From Planctomycetota bacterium (lineage in GTDB: Bacteria > Planctomycetota > Phycisphaerae > Tepidisphaerales > Tepidisphaeraceae), in assembly GCA_039182125.1 (NCBI GenBank), contig JBCDCH010000009.1, positions 1-64,000 of the forward strand: a stretch of DNA of 64,000 nucleotides, written 5' to 3'. The position numbers and the translations under genes were made by a program. The notes beneath the pieces were generated by a model that saw only the letters and a program-made list of their open reading frames with translations, did no database searches and was not told where the DNA came from. Positions 47,354 to 56,358 of the stretch are shown one piece after another (within the stretch, counting starts at the first letter, position 1; the number at the start of each line of letters is the position of its first letter).

Positions 47354-48787
47354 TTAGCCGTTCCGCTCGGCAAAGTCGTACTGCCGAAGCTTGCGTTGGA
47401 GCGTGCGGACGGAGATGCCGAGCTGCTCGGCGGCGTGGGTTCGATTGCCGTCCGAAGCCGAGAGGGCGGACTCGATCGCCAGCCGTTCGAGATCGTCCAT
47501 CGTCATGCCGCGTGGGATCGTGAAGTCCGTCGTCCGGTCGGCTTCGCCCCGGAACTGCTCGGGCAAGTCCGCCGGCTGGAGCGTGTCGCCCTCGGCGAGC
47601 ACCATCATCGTCTCGAGCACGTTGCGTAGCTCCCGGACGTTGCCGGGCCAGGCCGCCCTCTGCATGGCGTGCATGACTTCCGGGCCGACTTTCTTCGACT
47701 CGACGTTCTTCCGTGCGCTGATCTCGCTGAGGAAGTGTTCGATAAGCAGCGGAATGTCGTCGGGGCGATCACGTAGCGGTGGCAGCGTGATCGGGATGAC
47801 GTTCAGGCGGTAGAACAGATCCTCCCGGAAATCGCCATCGGCCACCATCTTGCGCAGGTCACGGCTCGTCGCGGCGATGACGCGGACGTTTACCTTGCGG
47901 TCCTTGCTCCCGCCGACTGGCGTGACGGTGAGCGTCTCGAGCACGCGCAACAGCTTGGCCTGCAGGCCGATCTCGAAGTCGCCGACCTCGTCGATGAATA
48001 GCGTGCCGCCGTCGGCCTGCTCGAATCGTCCCTCGCGCTCTTCCATCGCACCGGTGAACGCTCCCCGGACATGGCCGAAAAGCTCCGACTCGACCAGCGT
48101 GCCCGGAACCGCGGCGATGTTGATCGCGACGAACGGCTTGGTCTTTCGCGGGCTGTTTTGGTGCAACGCTTGTGCGACGAGTTCCTTGCCCGTGCCGCTC
48201 TCGCCGAGGACCAGAACCGTGCTGTCGGTCGGTGCGGCGCGCTGGATGCGGTCGAAGACTTCGCGCATCTGTTTGGACTGCCCGACGATCTGCTCCAGGC
48301 CGAAACGCTGGTCGAGCCGACGACGAAGCGTGTCGATCTCGCGGTCCTGGTCGATCGCCTTGATCGCCCGATTCAGCGAGATCATCAGCTCATCGGTGTT
48401 GAGCGGCTTGGTGATGTAGTCGAACGCGCCCTTGCGCATCGCTTCGACCGCGGTGTCGATCCTGCTCTGACCGGTGAAGAGAATGAACTGCGTGGCGGTT
48501 CGCTTCTTTCGCCAAAGCTCCATCAGGCGGATGCCGGTGTTCTTCTCGTCGCCGAGATAGAGATCGGTCATCACGATGTCGATGTTTTCGTCGAGGTAGC
48601 CCAGTGCTTTGTCGGTGTTTTCGCAGCCGCTGACGTCGTGGCCCTCGGCTTGGAGGATCTTCACCAGGGCTTTCCGCTCGGTCGGGCGATCTTCGACCAC
48701 GAGGATGCGGACGTGACGCGGTTGGTCGTCGGTGGGCTGATCGCCAGACGATGTGTCGGGGTTTGCGCGGTTGGAGGAGCTGCTCAT
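47354..48787 (-). CDS. Sigma-54-dependent response regulator, NtrC type
   Basis: A 477-residue regulator. Residues 25-150 are a receiver domain (ILVVEDRPTERKALV; phospho-acceptor Asp in VMTDLYLG; Lys in YITKPLN). Residues 165-395 are an AAA+ sigma-54 activator with Walker A GESGTGKE, the sigma-54-contacting GAFTGA loop, and Walker B GGTLFIDEVGD. The C-terminal Fis-type helix-turn-helix is AAEQLGISVRTLQRKLRQY. It activates sigma-54 promoters. It is divergent from a heme-motif histidine kinase, its likely partner. Confidence 0.94.
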   Translation of the reverse strand: MSSSSNRANPDTSSGDQPTDDQPRHVRILVVEDRPTERKALVKILQAEGHDVSGCENTDKALGYLDENIDIVMTDLYLGDEKNTGIRLMELWRKKRTATQFILFTGQSRIDTAVEAMRKGAFDYITKPLNTDELMISLNRAIKAIDQDREIDTLRRRLDQRFGLEQIVGQSKQMREVFDRIQRAAPTDSTVLVLGESGTGKELVAQALHQNSPRKTKPFVAINIAAVPGTLVESELFGHVRGAFTGAMEEREGRFEQADGGTLFIDEVGDFEIGLQAKLLRVLETLTVTPVGGSKDRKVNVRVIAATSRDLRKMVADGDFREDLFYRLNVIPITLPPLRDRPDDIPLLIEHFLSEISARKNVESKKVGPEVMHAMQRAAWPGNVRELRNVLETMMVLAEGDTLQPADLPEQFRGEADRTTDFTIPRGMTMDDLERLAIESALSASDGNRTHAAEQLGISVRTLQRKLRQYDFAERNG

Positions 48788-48890
48788 GGACTGGTTTCGG
48801 TGTATCCGAGCGTCGTCGGTGTCGCCAATGTACAAAATGTCGGCCCCGACATTCCGTCAGGTTCGATGCGGGTATTCCGGGGGATCACGG

Positions 48891-48896
48891 TACACT
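48891..48896 (+). promoter_or_regulatory. Putative -10 element (TACACT) of the histidine kinase gene
   Basis: TACACT is followed by 6 nt and the ATG at 48903; no Shine-Dalgarno sequence fits. Confidence 0.4.
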
Positions 48897-48902
48897 CAAT
48901 CA

Positions 48903-50552
48903 ATGGCCGTCAAACTGCCGCGGCTGCGTTTCAAGCGGCGTGAGACCGAAAACGACCTCAACGGGACCTCGGACGGCGGGCGTTCACGGATCATGTCCCT
49001 GCTCGGGTCGGTCGTTCAGTTCCCCCGGCTCTCACTGGCGACGAAATGCCAGCTCCTATTCGGCCTCGCCGTCGCGGCGATCATCACGGCGGCGCTGTTC
49101 GTGCCGTGGGCGCGGATGGAACAACTCAGCCGCGACATCGACCAAAAGGCCGCCGCGACCGCCGCTGAACTGGCCTTGGGCATCCACATCAAATCGCCCC
49201 AGACCCCGACCTACCGCGAGGGGGACGCGCCCATTTGGGTCGAGTTCGTCGCACCGGTCACGCCCGAGCTTGACGCATTTGAAGAGGAAGCGCTCACGCA
49301 GTTCACGAACGACCCGACCGCCCTGCCGGTCTACAGCCCCTACTACACCGACGATGGCGAACGGCGGTTTCGTTACGGTGCGAAGGTGCTGCTCAATCAA
49401 GACTGTCGCGGATGCCACGGGCTCGCACCAGGGACCGACCTCGGCGGATCGTTTGCGGTGGTGACGGTCGACCTGCCGAGCCAGATCAGCCGGCGTCAGC
49501 AGATGCTCAACCGGGCGCTGCTGGTCACGGGGCTGGTGCTTGCGGGGTCTTTGGCGGTGCTGGTGCTTTGGTTCATCCTCAGCCGGCTCATCCTGCGACC
49601 GGTGCGCGTCTTGCAAACCGCCGCCGAACAGGTCAGCCGCGGCGACCTCAACGTCCGCTCCGACATCGGCTCGGGCGACGAGTTCCAAACGCTCAGCGAA
49701 ACCTTCAACGCCATGCTGCTCAACATCGCCGAGCAGCAGACCGAGCTTCAACGGATGAACCAGACGCTCGACGGCAAACTCGGCCAACTCGCCGAGTCGA
49801 ACGTCGCCCTCTACGAGTCGAACCGGCTCAAGAGTGAGTTCCTCGCGAACGTCAGCCACGAGCTTCGCACGCCGCTCAACAGCATCCTCGGGTTCACCGA
49901 TCTGCTGCGCGACACGTTCGGCGATGACGAAAAAGCAGCACGCTACCTCCGGAACATCGCCACCAGCGGGCGCGGCCTGCTCGATCTGATCAACGACCTG
50001 CTCGACCTGGCGAAGATCGAAGCTGGCCGGATGGAAGTTCGACGCGACAAAGTCAGTGTCACCACGCTGTTGGAGAACATCGAACAGGCGTTGCGTCCGC
50101 TCTGGCTCGGCAAGAAAATCGACCTCGTCCGCACGGTCGATGCCGACGTGCCTGTGATCGAGACGGATCCGGGGAAGCTGCAGCAGGTGCTCTACAACCT
50201 GCTGAGTAACGCGATCAAGTTTTCGCCTAACGGCGGACGGATCGACCTGCAAGCCGAGCGGACCGGTTCGGGCGAGGTCCGCATCAGTGTCGCCGACCAG
50301 GGGCCTGGCATTCCGGCCGACAGGCACGACGAGATTTTCGAGAAGTTCCGTCAGCTCGATCAGGGCGTTACCCGCACGCACGGCGGAACCGGCCTCGGGC
50401 TCGCGATCAGCCGGGAGTTGACCGATCTGCTCGGCGGGCGAATCGCGATTGAGAGTACGCCCGGCAAGGGCGCGACGTTCCTGGTGACCTTGCCGTTGGT
50501 CGTACCCGACGAGCGGAAAGCATCGGGCCACGTCCGGTCGGTTACTCCGTAG
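48903..50552 (+). CDS. Sensor histidine kinase with c-type heme (CxxCH) sensor domain
   Basis: A 549-residue membrane kinase. A membrane segment at about 47-67 is followed by a periplasmic domain (about 70-200). That domain contains Cys168-Arg-Gly-Cys171-His172, a c-type heme attachment site, in a context like DUF3365 (YSPYYTDDGERRFRYGAKVL). A second membrane segment lies at about 203-225. A HAMP domain and a helical linker follow. The HisKA domain has His319 in NVSHELRTPLNS, and the HATPase domain has N (NLLSNAIKF), DQGPGIP and GGTGLGLAI. It probably senses redox state or a gas. It is divergent from the NtrC regulator. Confidence 0.9.
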   Translation: MAVKLPRLRFKRRETENDLNGTSDGGRSRIMSLLGSVVQFPRLSLATKCQLLFGLAVAAIITAALFVPWARMEQLSRDIDQKAAATAAELALGIHIKSPQTPTYREGDAPIWVEFVAPVTPELDAFEEEALTQFTNDPTALPVYSPYYTDDGERRFRYGAKVLLNQDCRGCHGLAPGTDLGGSFAVVTVDLPSQISRRQQMLNRALLVTGLVLAGSLAVLVLWFILSRLILRPVRVLQTAAEQVSRGDLNVRSDIGSGDEFQTLSETFNAMLLNIAEQQTELQRMNQTLDGKLGQLAESNVALYESNRLKSEFLANVSHELRTPLNSILGFTDLLRDTFGDDEKAARYLRNIATSGRGLLDLINDLLDLAKIEAGRMEVRRDKVSVTTLLENIEQALRPLWLGKKIDLVRTVDADVPVIETDPGKLQQVLYNLLSNAIKFSPNGGRIDLQAERTGSGEVRISVADQGPGIPADRHDEIFEKFRQLDQGVTRTHGGTGLGLAISRELTDLLGGRIAIESTPGKGATFLVTLPLVVPDERKASGHVRSVTP

Positions 50553-52281
50553 CAAGTAGATCGATCACAACGTTCACGTCATCGACCATGTCCACTTCCT
50601 TCTCGATCGACTTGCCGTCGACGGTGACCGTTACGAGATAGGTTCCTTTGAACCCGCGGATTTCCGCGACGCCGTCGGCGTTGGTCGAGGTCGTTTCGTC
50701 GGTCCACCACTGGTTGTAGACGAGGTCGCGCCAGACGTGGTAGTTCGGTTTGGGCGTCCAATCCTCACGCAGCATCGCCCCCGCCGGCTTCCAGTGATCA
50801 CCGGCCCACCAGCCCCAGAGGATGAACGCGTCGACCGACGGATGACTGAAGCAGACGGTCAGGAAATCGCGGGTGTAATCCGCTTGGGCCTTCTCGTTGT
50901 ACGTCTCAATGTCGAACTCGGTGATGTGAATCGGCAGGTCGAACTCGGCGAACTCGTCAAGGATTTCCCGAACGCGGGCCGGGTCGGTCAAGCCTTCGCC
51001 GAAGTGGCCCTGAATGCCGATGCCTTCGACGGGCCAGCCTTTCTCGAGCGCGGTCGTGATCCACTGCGTGTAGAAGTCGATGTTCGCTTGCTGGATTCCG
51101 CCGTTGTTCACGATCCCGTAATCGTTGACGAACATGCGTGCCTCGGGATCGAGTTCCTCGGCGATGCGGTACCAATCGCCGACGATGTCCGGGCCGCACC
51201 GTTCCTCGATTACCTGATTGACACGCGGCTCGTTGATGACGTCGTAGTCGGTCACGCCGTGCGGTGCGGCGAAGCCGACGACCTCACGGACTTGCGCTTC
51301 GCTGAGCGCTCGCAACTCGTTCGGGTCGGTGATCGCGAAGACATCTCTCGGCAAGTATGTCGACGAAGACCAGATGATGTTGTGAGCGCGGTACGGAATG
51401 CCACGTTCGCCGAGCCATTCGATCTGGGCCTTGTAGTTTCTTTGACTCTCGGGTAACTCCCAGCCCCAGTCGGCCCAGTACACCGGCGTGGTCGCGTAGT
51501 TAAAGTTCTCCTCGAACGAAGCCCGCATCCTCTCACGGTCCGGCGTGTCCAGCAGGAACTGCCCACCGAGGAAGCTACCGAAATGGAACGCGTGCTTGGT
51601 CATCGCGACGGTGACCTGTGCATCTTCGACCGGCACACCGTCTTGCGTGACGGTGACCCGCATGTCCGCCTTGCGATGCGCCTCGATCGACGCGGCGGCG
51701 ACCGCGCGCCATGCCGCATCCGCTTCACGACCGGGGTAGTCGACTTCGTTGACCGGTAACTGCGATACGTCAAACCCGGCCGGGTACTTCCACACTTCGA
51801 CGTCCGCGAGTTCGATCACCTGGGCCTGTGCCGCGAGGTGAAACGTCAACTCCGCCGTCCCCGGCTCGTACGGCCGCAACGCAACGCCGACGACGTGAAA
51901 TGTCCGCCAAGCCGACGTCAGCCGCGCGGACGTGTCGCCCGCCGACTCCCAGTTCGGCTCACGGTCCTGGAACCGTGCGCTGCTGAGCAGTCCCTCTTGC
52001 TGTTCGTTCTGCGCCGATACCGCGCGGGCACGGAACGTGAAGTACACGTACTCGTCCTTCGCCACGGTGCCGTCGATCGGCGGGCTGGTCACTTGCGTGT
52101 CCCAGGCATTCTGGCCCACGGTCGGCACGGTGATACGCAGGACATCGCCCTCTACCTCGGCGCTTGCGTCCGCCCCGAGAACCGGGATCAACTCGTCCGC
52201 CGAAAGATCGGCCAGGCGGGTTCCGCCATCAACGGGTGGCGCGAACATCAGCGCGAACGCCAGAAAGGGAATGTGGAGCAT
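50542..52281 (-). CDS. Glycoside hydrolase family 10 endo-beta-1,4-xylanase
   Basis: A 579-residue probably exported enzyme (hydrophobic N-terminus MLHIPFLAFALMFAPPVDGG). An N-terminal beta-sandwich, carbohydrate-binding-like domain covers about 25-165. The GH10 barrel is at about 200-520, with acid/base Glu in YDVINEPRVN and nucleophile Glu in IHITEFDIE. A C-terminal immunoglobulin-like stretch (about 530-575) follows. It would cleave xylan, fitting a polysaccharide-degrading lifestyle. The 3' end overlaps the histidine kinase gene by 11 bp, convergently. Confidence 0.93.
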   Translation of the reverse strand: MLHIPFLAFALMFAPPVDGGTRLADLSADELIPVLGADASAEVEGDVLRITVPTVGQNAWDTQVTSPPIDGTVAKDEYVYFTFRARAVSAQNEQQEGLLSSARFQDREPNWESAGDTSARLTSAWRTFHVVGVALRPYEPGTAELTFHLAAQAQVIELADVEVWKYPAGFDVSQLPVNEVDYPGREADAAWRAVAAASIEAHRKADMRVTVTQDGVPVEDAQVTVAMTKHAFHFGSFLGGQFLLDTPDRERMRASFEENFNYATTPVYWADWGWELPESQRNYKAQIEWLGERGIPYRAHNIIWSSSTYLPRDVFAITDPNELRALSEAQVREVVGFAAPHGVTDYDVINEPRVNQVIEERCGPDIVGDWYRIAEELDPEARMFVNDYGIVNNGGIQQANIDFYTQWITTALEKGWPVEGIGIQGHFGEGLTDPARVREILDEFAEFDLPIHITEFDIETYNEKAQADYTRDFLTVCFSHPSVDAFILWGWWAGDHWKPAGAMLREDWTPKPNYHVWRDLVYNQWWTDETTSTNADGVAEIRGFKGTYLVTVTVDGKSIEKEVDMVDDVNVVIDLLATE

Positions 52282-52312
52282 GCTCGGTAAGGTAACGCGC
52301 GGAGGGGCGGCG

Positions 52313-53209
52313 CTACAAGATCTGCGAGGCTTCCTCGATCAGATCGGGCAACTCCGCACGCAGCGCGTCGGTCGACTCGGCACTGAGGTACACGGCCTTG
52401 GCGTCCTGCGGCTTGAGGTGCTGGCGTCGGCCGGTCAGGTCGAAACCGCCGCCGACTTCGCATGCGAGCGTGTCGGCCGCAAAGACCACGGCACTGAGCC
52501 CGCGATGGTCTTCGTTGAGCTCGGGCTTGTGGTGGAAGCGGCACACGTCGCGACACGCGGCGGGGAACTTCCACTTGGCACACAATGCCGCGCCGAGGTT
52601 CGCATGGTCGGTACCGGTCATGCGGCGTTCGACTTCGAGGAAAGACTCGCCGGTCGCGTCGACCTCTTCGATGACTTTCCGGAACTTCTCCGGCCATGTC
52701 TGGGCCGCGACGAGCAGGCCGATGTCGTGGACCATGCCGCAGAGGAATGCTTCGTCCGGCTTGCACATCCCGGTCGCCTCGGCGAGCTTCCGCGAACCGA
52801 CAGCGACGGCGATGCAGTGACGCCACAGGTCCGAAGCGCTTTTGCCCGCGCCGAGGTCCTTGCCACGGAACATCTGGCCGAGCGATGCCGCGACGGCAAT
52901 GTTCTTCACCGCCTGCAGACCGAGTAGCACGATGGCCCGGTCGATCGAGGCGATCTCGCCGGGCAGTCCGTAGAAGCTGGAGTTCACGACCTTGAGCAAA
53001 CGCGACACGAGTGCCGGGTCGTTCTGCACGAGCTTTTCGAGTTGCTGCGCACTGCTACGCGGATTCTCGACGAGGCTGATGATCTTGCTGGTGACCTGGG
53101 GCAGGGTCGCGACGGCGGTGAGATCGGCAATCGCGGCCCGGATGATGTCCGCCTCGCCGCTCGGCGCGGCTACGTCGACGTGCGTGGGTTGTGCGGTGAT
53201 GGTGGCCAT
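52313..53209 (-). CDS. HDOD domain protein
   Basis: A 298-residue HDOD signalling protein. The domain spans about 30-235 and contains LPQVTSKIISLVENP, LVSRLLKVVNSSFYG, IVLLGLQAVKNIAVA and a weak HD-like part (GMVHDIGLLVAAQTWPEKF). HDOD proteins are usually adaptors linked to chemotaxis, motility or cyclic-nucleotide signalling and lack clear catalysis. It lies just downstream of the neu/maf operon on the same strand, separated by 320 bp. The ATG at 53209 is well placed for the family. Confidence 0.9.
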   Translation of the reverse strand: MATITAQPTHVDVAAPSGEADIIRAAIADLTAVATLPQVTSKIISLVENPRSSAQQLEKLVQNDPALVSRLLKVVNSSFYGLPGEIASIDRAIVLLGLQAVKNIAVAASLGQMFRGKDLGAGKSASDLWRHCIAVAVGSRKLAEATGMCKPDEAFLCGMVHDIGLLVAAQTWPEKFRKVIEEVDATGESFLEVERRMTGTDHANLGAALCAKWKFPAACRDVCRFHHKPELNEDHRGLSAVVFAADTLACEVGGGFDLTGRRQHLKPQDAKAVYLSAESTDALRAELPDLIEEASQIL

Positions 53210-53529
53210 GACGGCAAGTTCCTTTCCGCTGCCCTACCCGTTCGAGCAACCCCTGGGCTCGGCCGCCCGGGTGTTTTGACCTCTTCCGGTCGGGTCGCCT
53301 ACTGGACCATTAGCGATGTCCCAACAGGTGGTGACACCCCAAAACGTGCGACGATGGCATTTTCTTCCCTCGGAAGACACCGTCAACGGACGAAGGCCAC
53401 TGTCGCAGGCCCGGCATTGCTCCGGAATCCACACGACGCCAGCGACCCGCTGACCGTTACATCGGTTTGTACGAAACTGACTTGAGTTTGGATCACCTGA
53501 TCCTGCGGTTGATAACGATTGTCGCGGGA
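53210..53529. other. Non-coding interval between HDOD and neuC genes
   Basis: A 320-bp stretch without a convincing gene. It contains one GC-rich hairpin (CCTGGGC at about 53252 with GCCCGGG, 6-nt loop), followed on the + strand by TGTTTT. On the minus strand this hairpin lies in the HDOD leader. No promoter or riboswitch could be assigned. Confidence 0.4.
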
Positions 53530-54594
53530 TCAATAGGTGATGAGCTTCCGCCGCCACGCGGGATCCGCCGGAAGCTGGGTGAGCCGTTCGGCGATGCGTT
53601 GCCCGGTGCCGTCGCCGCCGTACGGGTTCGTGCCGGTCCACGGTCGGGTGTTGGCCAGAGTCTGGGGAACTTCCGCCACCGTGACACGTTTCACGTTGCC
53701 GCCGCACTCCCGGCCGGCCTGGCGCGGGCCCACGTCGATGACCGGCGTTCCGAAGCTGGCCGCTTCGATGATCCCGCTCGAGGAGTTGCCCAGCAGCCAG
53801 CGCGTATCGCGCAGCAGGCCAAGATATCGCTCGCGCGGGAGATCGCGGAACTTGACGAGTCCCGGCTGCCGCTCCGCGTCCAGCACCTCCGCGATGCCCC
53901 CGGCCCCCGGATCGTTGTTCGGATACACCGCGACGACCGTCGGTATCGTAGCGAGGGCATCATCAATCAGTTGCCGCATCACGCCCGCCTCGTTGACATC
54001 GTCGGCACTACCGGGGTGGTACACGAGCAAGCCGAACGGGCCATCGACGCCCGGGTCGATCGCGGCTGCGACAATGCCGTCGATCCCCGGCGCTCCCACG
54101 ACGTGAATCCGATCGGCGTCTTCGCCGAGCTTCGCAATGCGTTCGCCACTTATGGGCGTTGCCGCGAAGTGAACATGCGCGAGCTTGGTGATCGCGTGGC
54201 GTAGTGCATCGTCGAGTTGGCCCAGCGCGCGGTCGCCGCCGTGGACATGGGCGACGATCCGCCCGCCGATCGCGGCCGCGCTCGCCCCGGCGAACGCTTC
54301 CACCCGGTCGCCCACCACCAACACGATCTCCGTCGCCATCCGCCCGAACGCATCGGCCATGTCGGCCAGCGCGGTACCCGTGTTGCGAGCGGTCACACCA
54401 TCGGTCGGCCATGGCGTGACGTGGTCCACTTGTGAGATCAGGTCCAACGAATGCCCGCGTGAATGATCGAGGTGCATCCCTGTTGCGAGCACCTGCAGGG
54501 TCAGGTCCGGGTGTTCCTCGATCGCGGCGAGCGTGGTACGCATCAGCCCGTACTCGGCCCGTGTGCCGGTGACGAAGCAGACGTTACGGGCCAC
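53530..54594 (-). CDS. neuC: UDP-N-acetylglucosamine 2-epimerase, hydrolysing (NeuC-like)
   Basis: A 354-residue enzyme of the hydrolysing UDP-GlcNAc/UDP-diNAcBac 2-epimerase family, releasing ManNAc or a 2,4-diacetamido sugar for nonulosonic acid synthesis. Visible blocks: FVTGTRAEYGLM at the N-terminus, VVGDRVEAFAGA, HVHGGDRALGQLDDA and WLLGNSSSGIIEAASFGTPVI. It is the last gene of the Maf-SPASM-NeuA-NeuB-NeuC operon. The start is GTG 54594, 1 bp after the neuB stop. Whether the product is sialic- or legionaminic-type is not decided. Confidence 0.9.
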   Translation of the reverse strand: MARNVCFVTGTRAEYGLMRTTLAAIEEHPDLTLQVLATGMHLDHSRGHSLDLISQVDHVTPWPTDGVTARNTGTALADMADAFGRMATEIVLVVGDRVEAFAGASAAAIGGRIVAHVHGGDRALGQLDDALRHAITKLAHVHFAATPISGERIAKLGEDADRIHVVGAPGIDGIVAAAIDPGVDGPFGLLVYHPGSADDVNEAGVMRQLIDDALATIPTVVAVYPNNDPGAGGIAEVLDAERQPGLVKFRDLPRERYLGLLRDTRWLLGNSSSGIIEAASFGTPVIDVGPRQAGRECGGNVKRVTVAEVPQTLANTRPWTGTNPYGGDGTGQRIAERLTQLPADPAWRRKLITY

Positions 54595-54595
54595 G

Positions 54596-55618
54596 TCATG
54601 CCGCCTTCGCGAGAAGGTCCCAGGACAACAGCGTGCCCGCTGGCAAGTCGCGCGTGGCACGCCGGCCGACCACGTCCACCCACACCGAAGGTGCCAGCCC
54701 ATCACCGGGCCGACGCGTGGTCAGGTCCGCCGCGCCGATGACCCGCCCCGCCGCGATGCCGTGCCGCAAGGCCAAGCTCTGCCGACTCACACGACGTACG
54801 TCTTGTTCGCACGGTTGTACGGACTTGTCACCGCCACCCATCACCTGCTCGGCCTCGCGGATACCTTGGACGTAGTTGGCAAACTGCGCCGGCGCGAAGC
54901 TCGCCGCATGGTCCGGTCCGGCGGCGGCGCGGTCGTAGGTCAGGTGTTTCTCGATCACTCGGGCCCCGGCAGCGACGGCGAGCGCGCCCGTGACGGCGTT
55001 CTGCGTGTGATCGGAATAGCCGACGATCGGGCATCGCGTTTCGAGTTGGCGTATCCAGCCAAGTTGGGCAGCGTCATCAGGCGTCGGGTAGCTGCTGACA
55101 CAGTGCAACAGCGCGAGATCGACATCGCCAATGTCGCGCACGAGGCGATCGACCTCACCCATCGTCGCCGCACCGGTACTCACGAGCATCGGCACGGAGA
55201 GCTCGGCACACGCCCGAAGCAACAACGTGTTCACGCAGTCGGGCGAAGCAATCTTGACCGCCGGCAGGCCAAGCCGACGCACATCGTCCACGTCCTCGGG
55301 CGAGAACGGCGTCGCGATCGGCAGACGGCCGGCGTCGCGGTTGGCGGCGACGACCGACTCGACCTCGGCGGTACTCAGTTCGAGCGAGCGGAGCAGTTCA
55401 CGCTGTCCGCCGGTGCCGGTTTGGTACGCCGCGAGTGGCGCATCGCCGGCGAGCCGATCGGCGCGGAACAGTTGGAACTTGACCGCGTCCGCCCCGGCAT
55501 TCGCCGCCGCTTCGACCAACCGCAGCGCCCGTGTCACGTCGCCGTCGTGGTTCACGCCGATCTCGGCAATGACCAACGTAGGACGACCGGGGCCGATCTC
55601 ACGCTCACCGATTCGCAT
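54596..55618 (-). CDS. neuB: N-acetylneuraminate/nonulosonate synthase (NeuB family)
   Basis: A 340-residue synthase condensing phosphoenolpyruvate with ManNAc (or a 2,4-diacetamido hexose) to give a nonulosonic acid. The NeuB TIM barrel covers about 15-260 (VIAEIGVNHDGDV, GADAVKFQLF, KIASPDCVN, GYSDHTQNAVTG). The C-terminal SAF/antifreeze domain (about 280-338) contains RRVSRQSLALRHGIAAG. The ATG overlaps the neuA stop by 1 bp. Related LegI, PseI and NeuB enzymes cannot be distinguished by eye. Confidence 0.92.
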   Translation of the reverse strand: MRIGEREIGPGRPTLVIAEIGVNHDGDVTRALRLVEAAANAGADAVKFQLFRADRLAGDAPLAAYQTGTGGQRELLRSLELSTAEVESVVAANRDAGRLPIATPFSPEDVDDVRRLGLPAVKIASPDCVNTLLLRACAELSVPMLVSTGAATMGEVDRLVRDIGDVDLALLHCVSSYPTPDDAAQLGWIRQLETRCPIVGYSDHTQNAVTGALAVAAGARVIEKHLTYDRAAAGPDHAASFAPAQFANYVQGIREAEQVMGGGDKSVQPCEQDVRRVSRQSLALRHGIAAGRVIGAADLTTRRPGDGLAPSVWVDVVGRRATRDLPAGTLLSWDLLAKAA

Positions 55619-56358
55619 CACGCCGCCCTTCGCATGTTCGGCCGGACCTTGCCACGGAGGGCGGCCTCGGCGATCCACAGGTCGCGCTCGCTGTCGACTT
55701 CGACAACGTCACCCTCGCCGGTTTCGATGCCGCGTCGGTCGGTACCGAACATCGCATGCGGATCACTTGTGCCCCGGCCCGCCAGCAACGCCTCACGCTT
55801 GATGACGACGCATCCCCCGTCGTGCAGTCGCATCGGCGGCAGATCCTGGCGGCGGTGAATGCTGCCGGTGAAGTTGGGAACCACTCGATCGCCGTCGAGC
55901 GTCGCCATCCAGTACGGGTGCCATTTACCGACCGGGCACCATGTCCGCACCGAATCGGAGCCACTGTCGCGTAGTTTCTCGACGGCCGCGTCGATGCAGC
56001 CGTCCGGCCGGACCGGCACGTTGCCGTAAAGAATCGCCACCGCGTGAGCCCGGAAGCTGCTCCTGCTCTCGACACTGTCGAGCGCGTGAAGCAACACGTC
56101 CTGCACCGACGCCGCGCTCGTCGCCAGGGATTCGGGTCGGTGGATCGTCTCAAACATCCGCCGACGTGCGAGGTCGAGGATGTTTGGGCAATCGCTACTG
56201 ACCACGACGCGCGTGACCGACTCGGCCGCCGTGGCATGGTCGAGCGTGTAGTCGATGACCGTCCGGCCGTGCAGCTCGCGCAGATGCTTGCCCGCCAGCC
56301 CGACACTCCCGCCGCGGGCCATCACGACGCCGAGCACGTTGAAATCTGTATTTACCAT
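55618..56358 (-). CDS. neuA: CMP-nonulosonate cytidylyltransferase (NeuA family)
   Basis: A 246-residue acylneuraminate cytidylyltransferase that activates the nonulosonic acid with CTP. The N-terminal nucleotide-binding loop reads MARGGSVGLAGKHLREL; the Lys usual in RGGSKG is Val here, which could weaken triphosphate binding. Other blocks are VVVSSDCPNILDLARR and YGNVPVRPDGCIDAAV. The start at 56358 overlaps the end of the SPASM-protein gene by 7 bp, and its stop overlaps neuB, as expected for a tightly coupled operon. Confidence 0.87.
   Translation of the reverse strand: MVNTDFNVLGVVMARGGSVGLAGKHLRELHGRTVIDYTLDHATAAESVTRVVVSSDCPNILDLARRRMFETIHRPESLATSAASVQDVLLHALDSVESRSSFRAHAVAILYGNVPVRPDGCIDAAVEKLRDSGSDSVRTWCPVGKWHPYWMATLDGDRVVPNFTGSIHRRQDLPPMRLHDGGCVVIKREALLAGRGTSDPHAMFGTDRRGIETGEGDVVEVDSERDLWIAEAALRGKVRPNMRRAA

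Noticed and set aside
53252-53280. Terminator on the + strand between HDOD and neuC genes
   Set aside because: The hairpin and T-rich tail face + but no + strand gene precedes them; kept only as a note on the HDOD leader.
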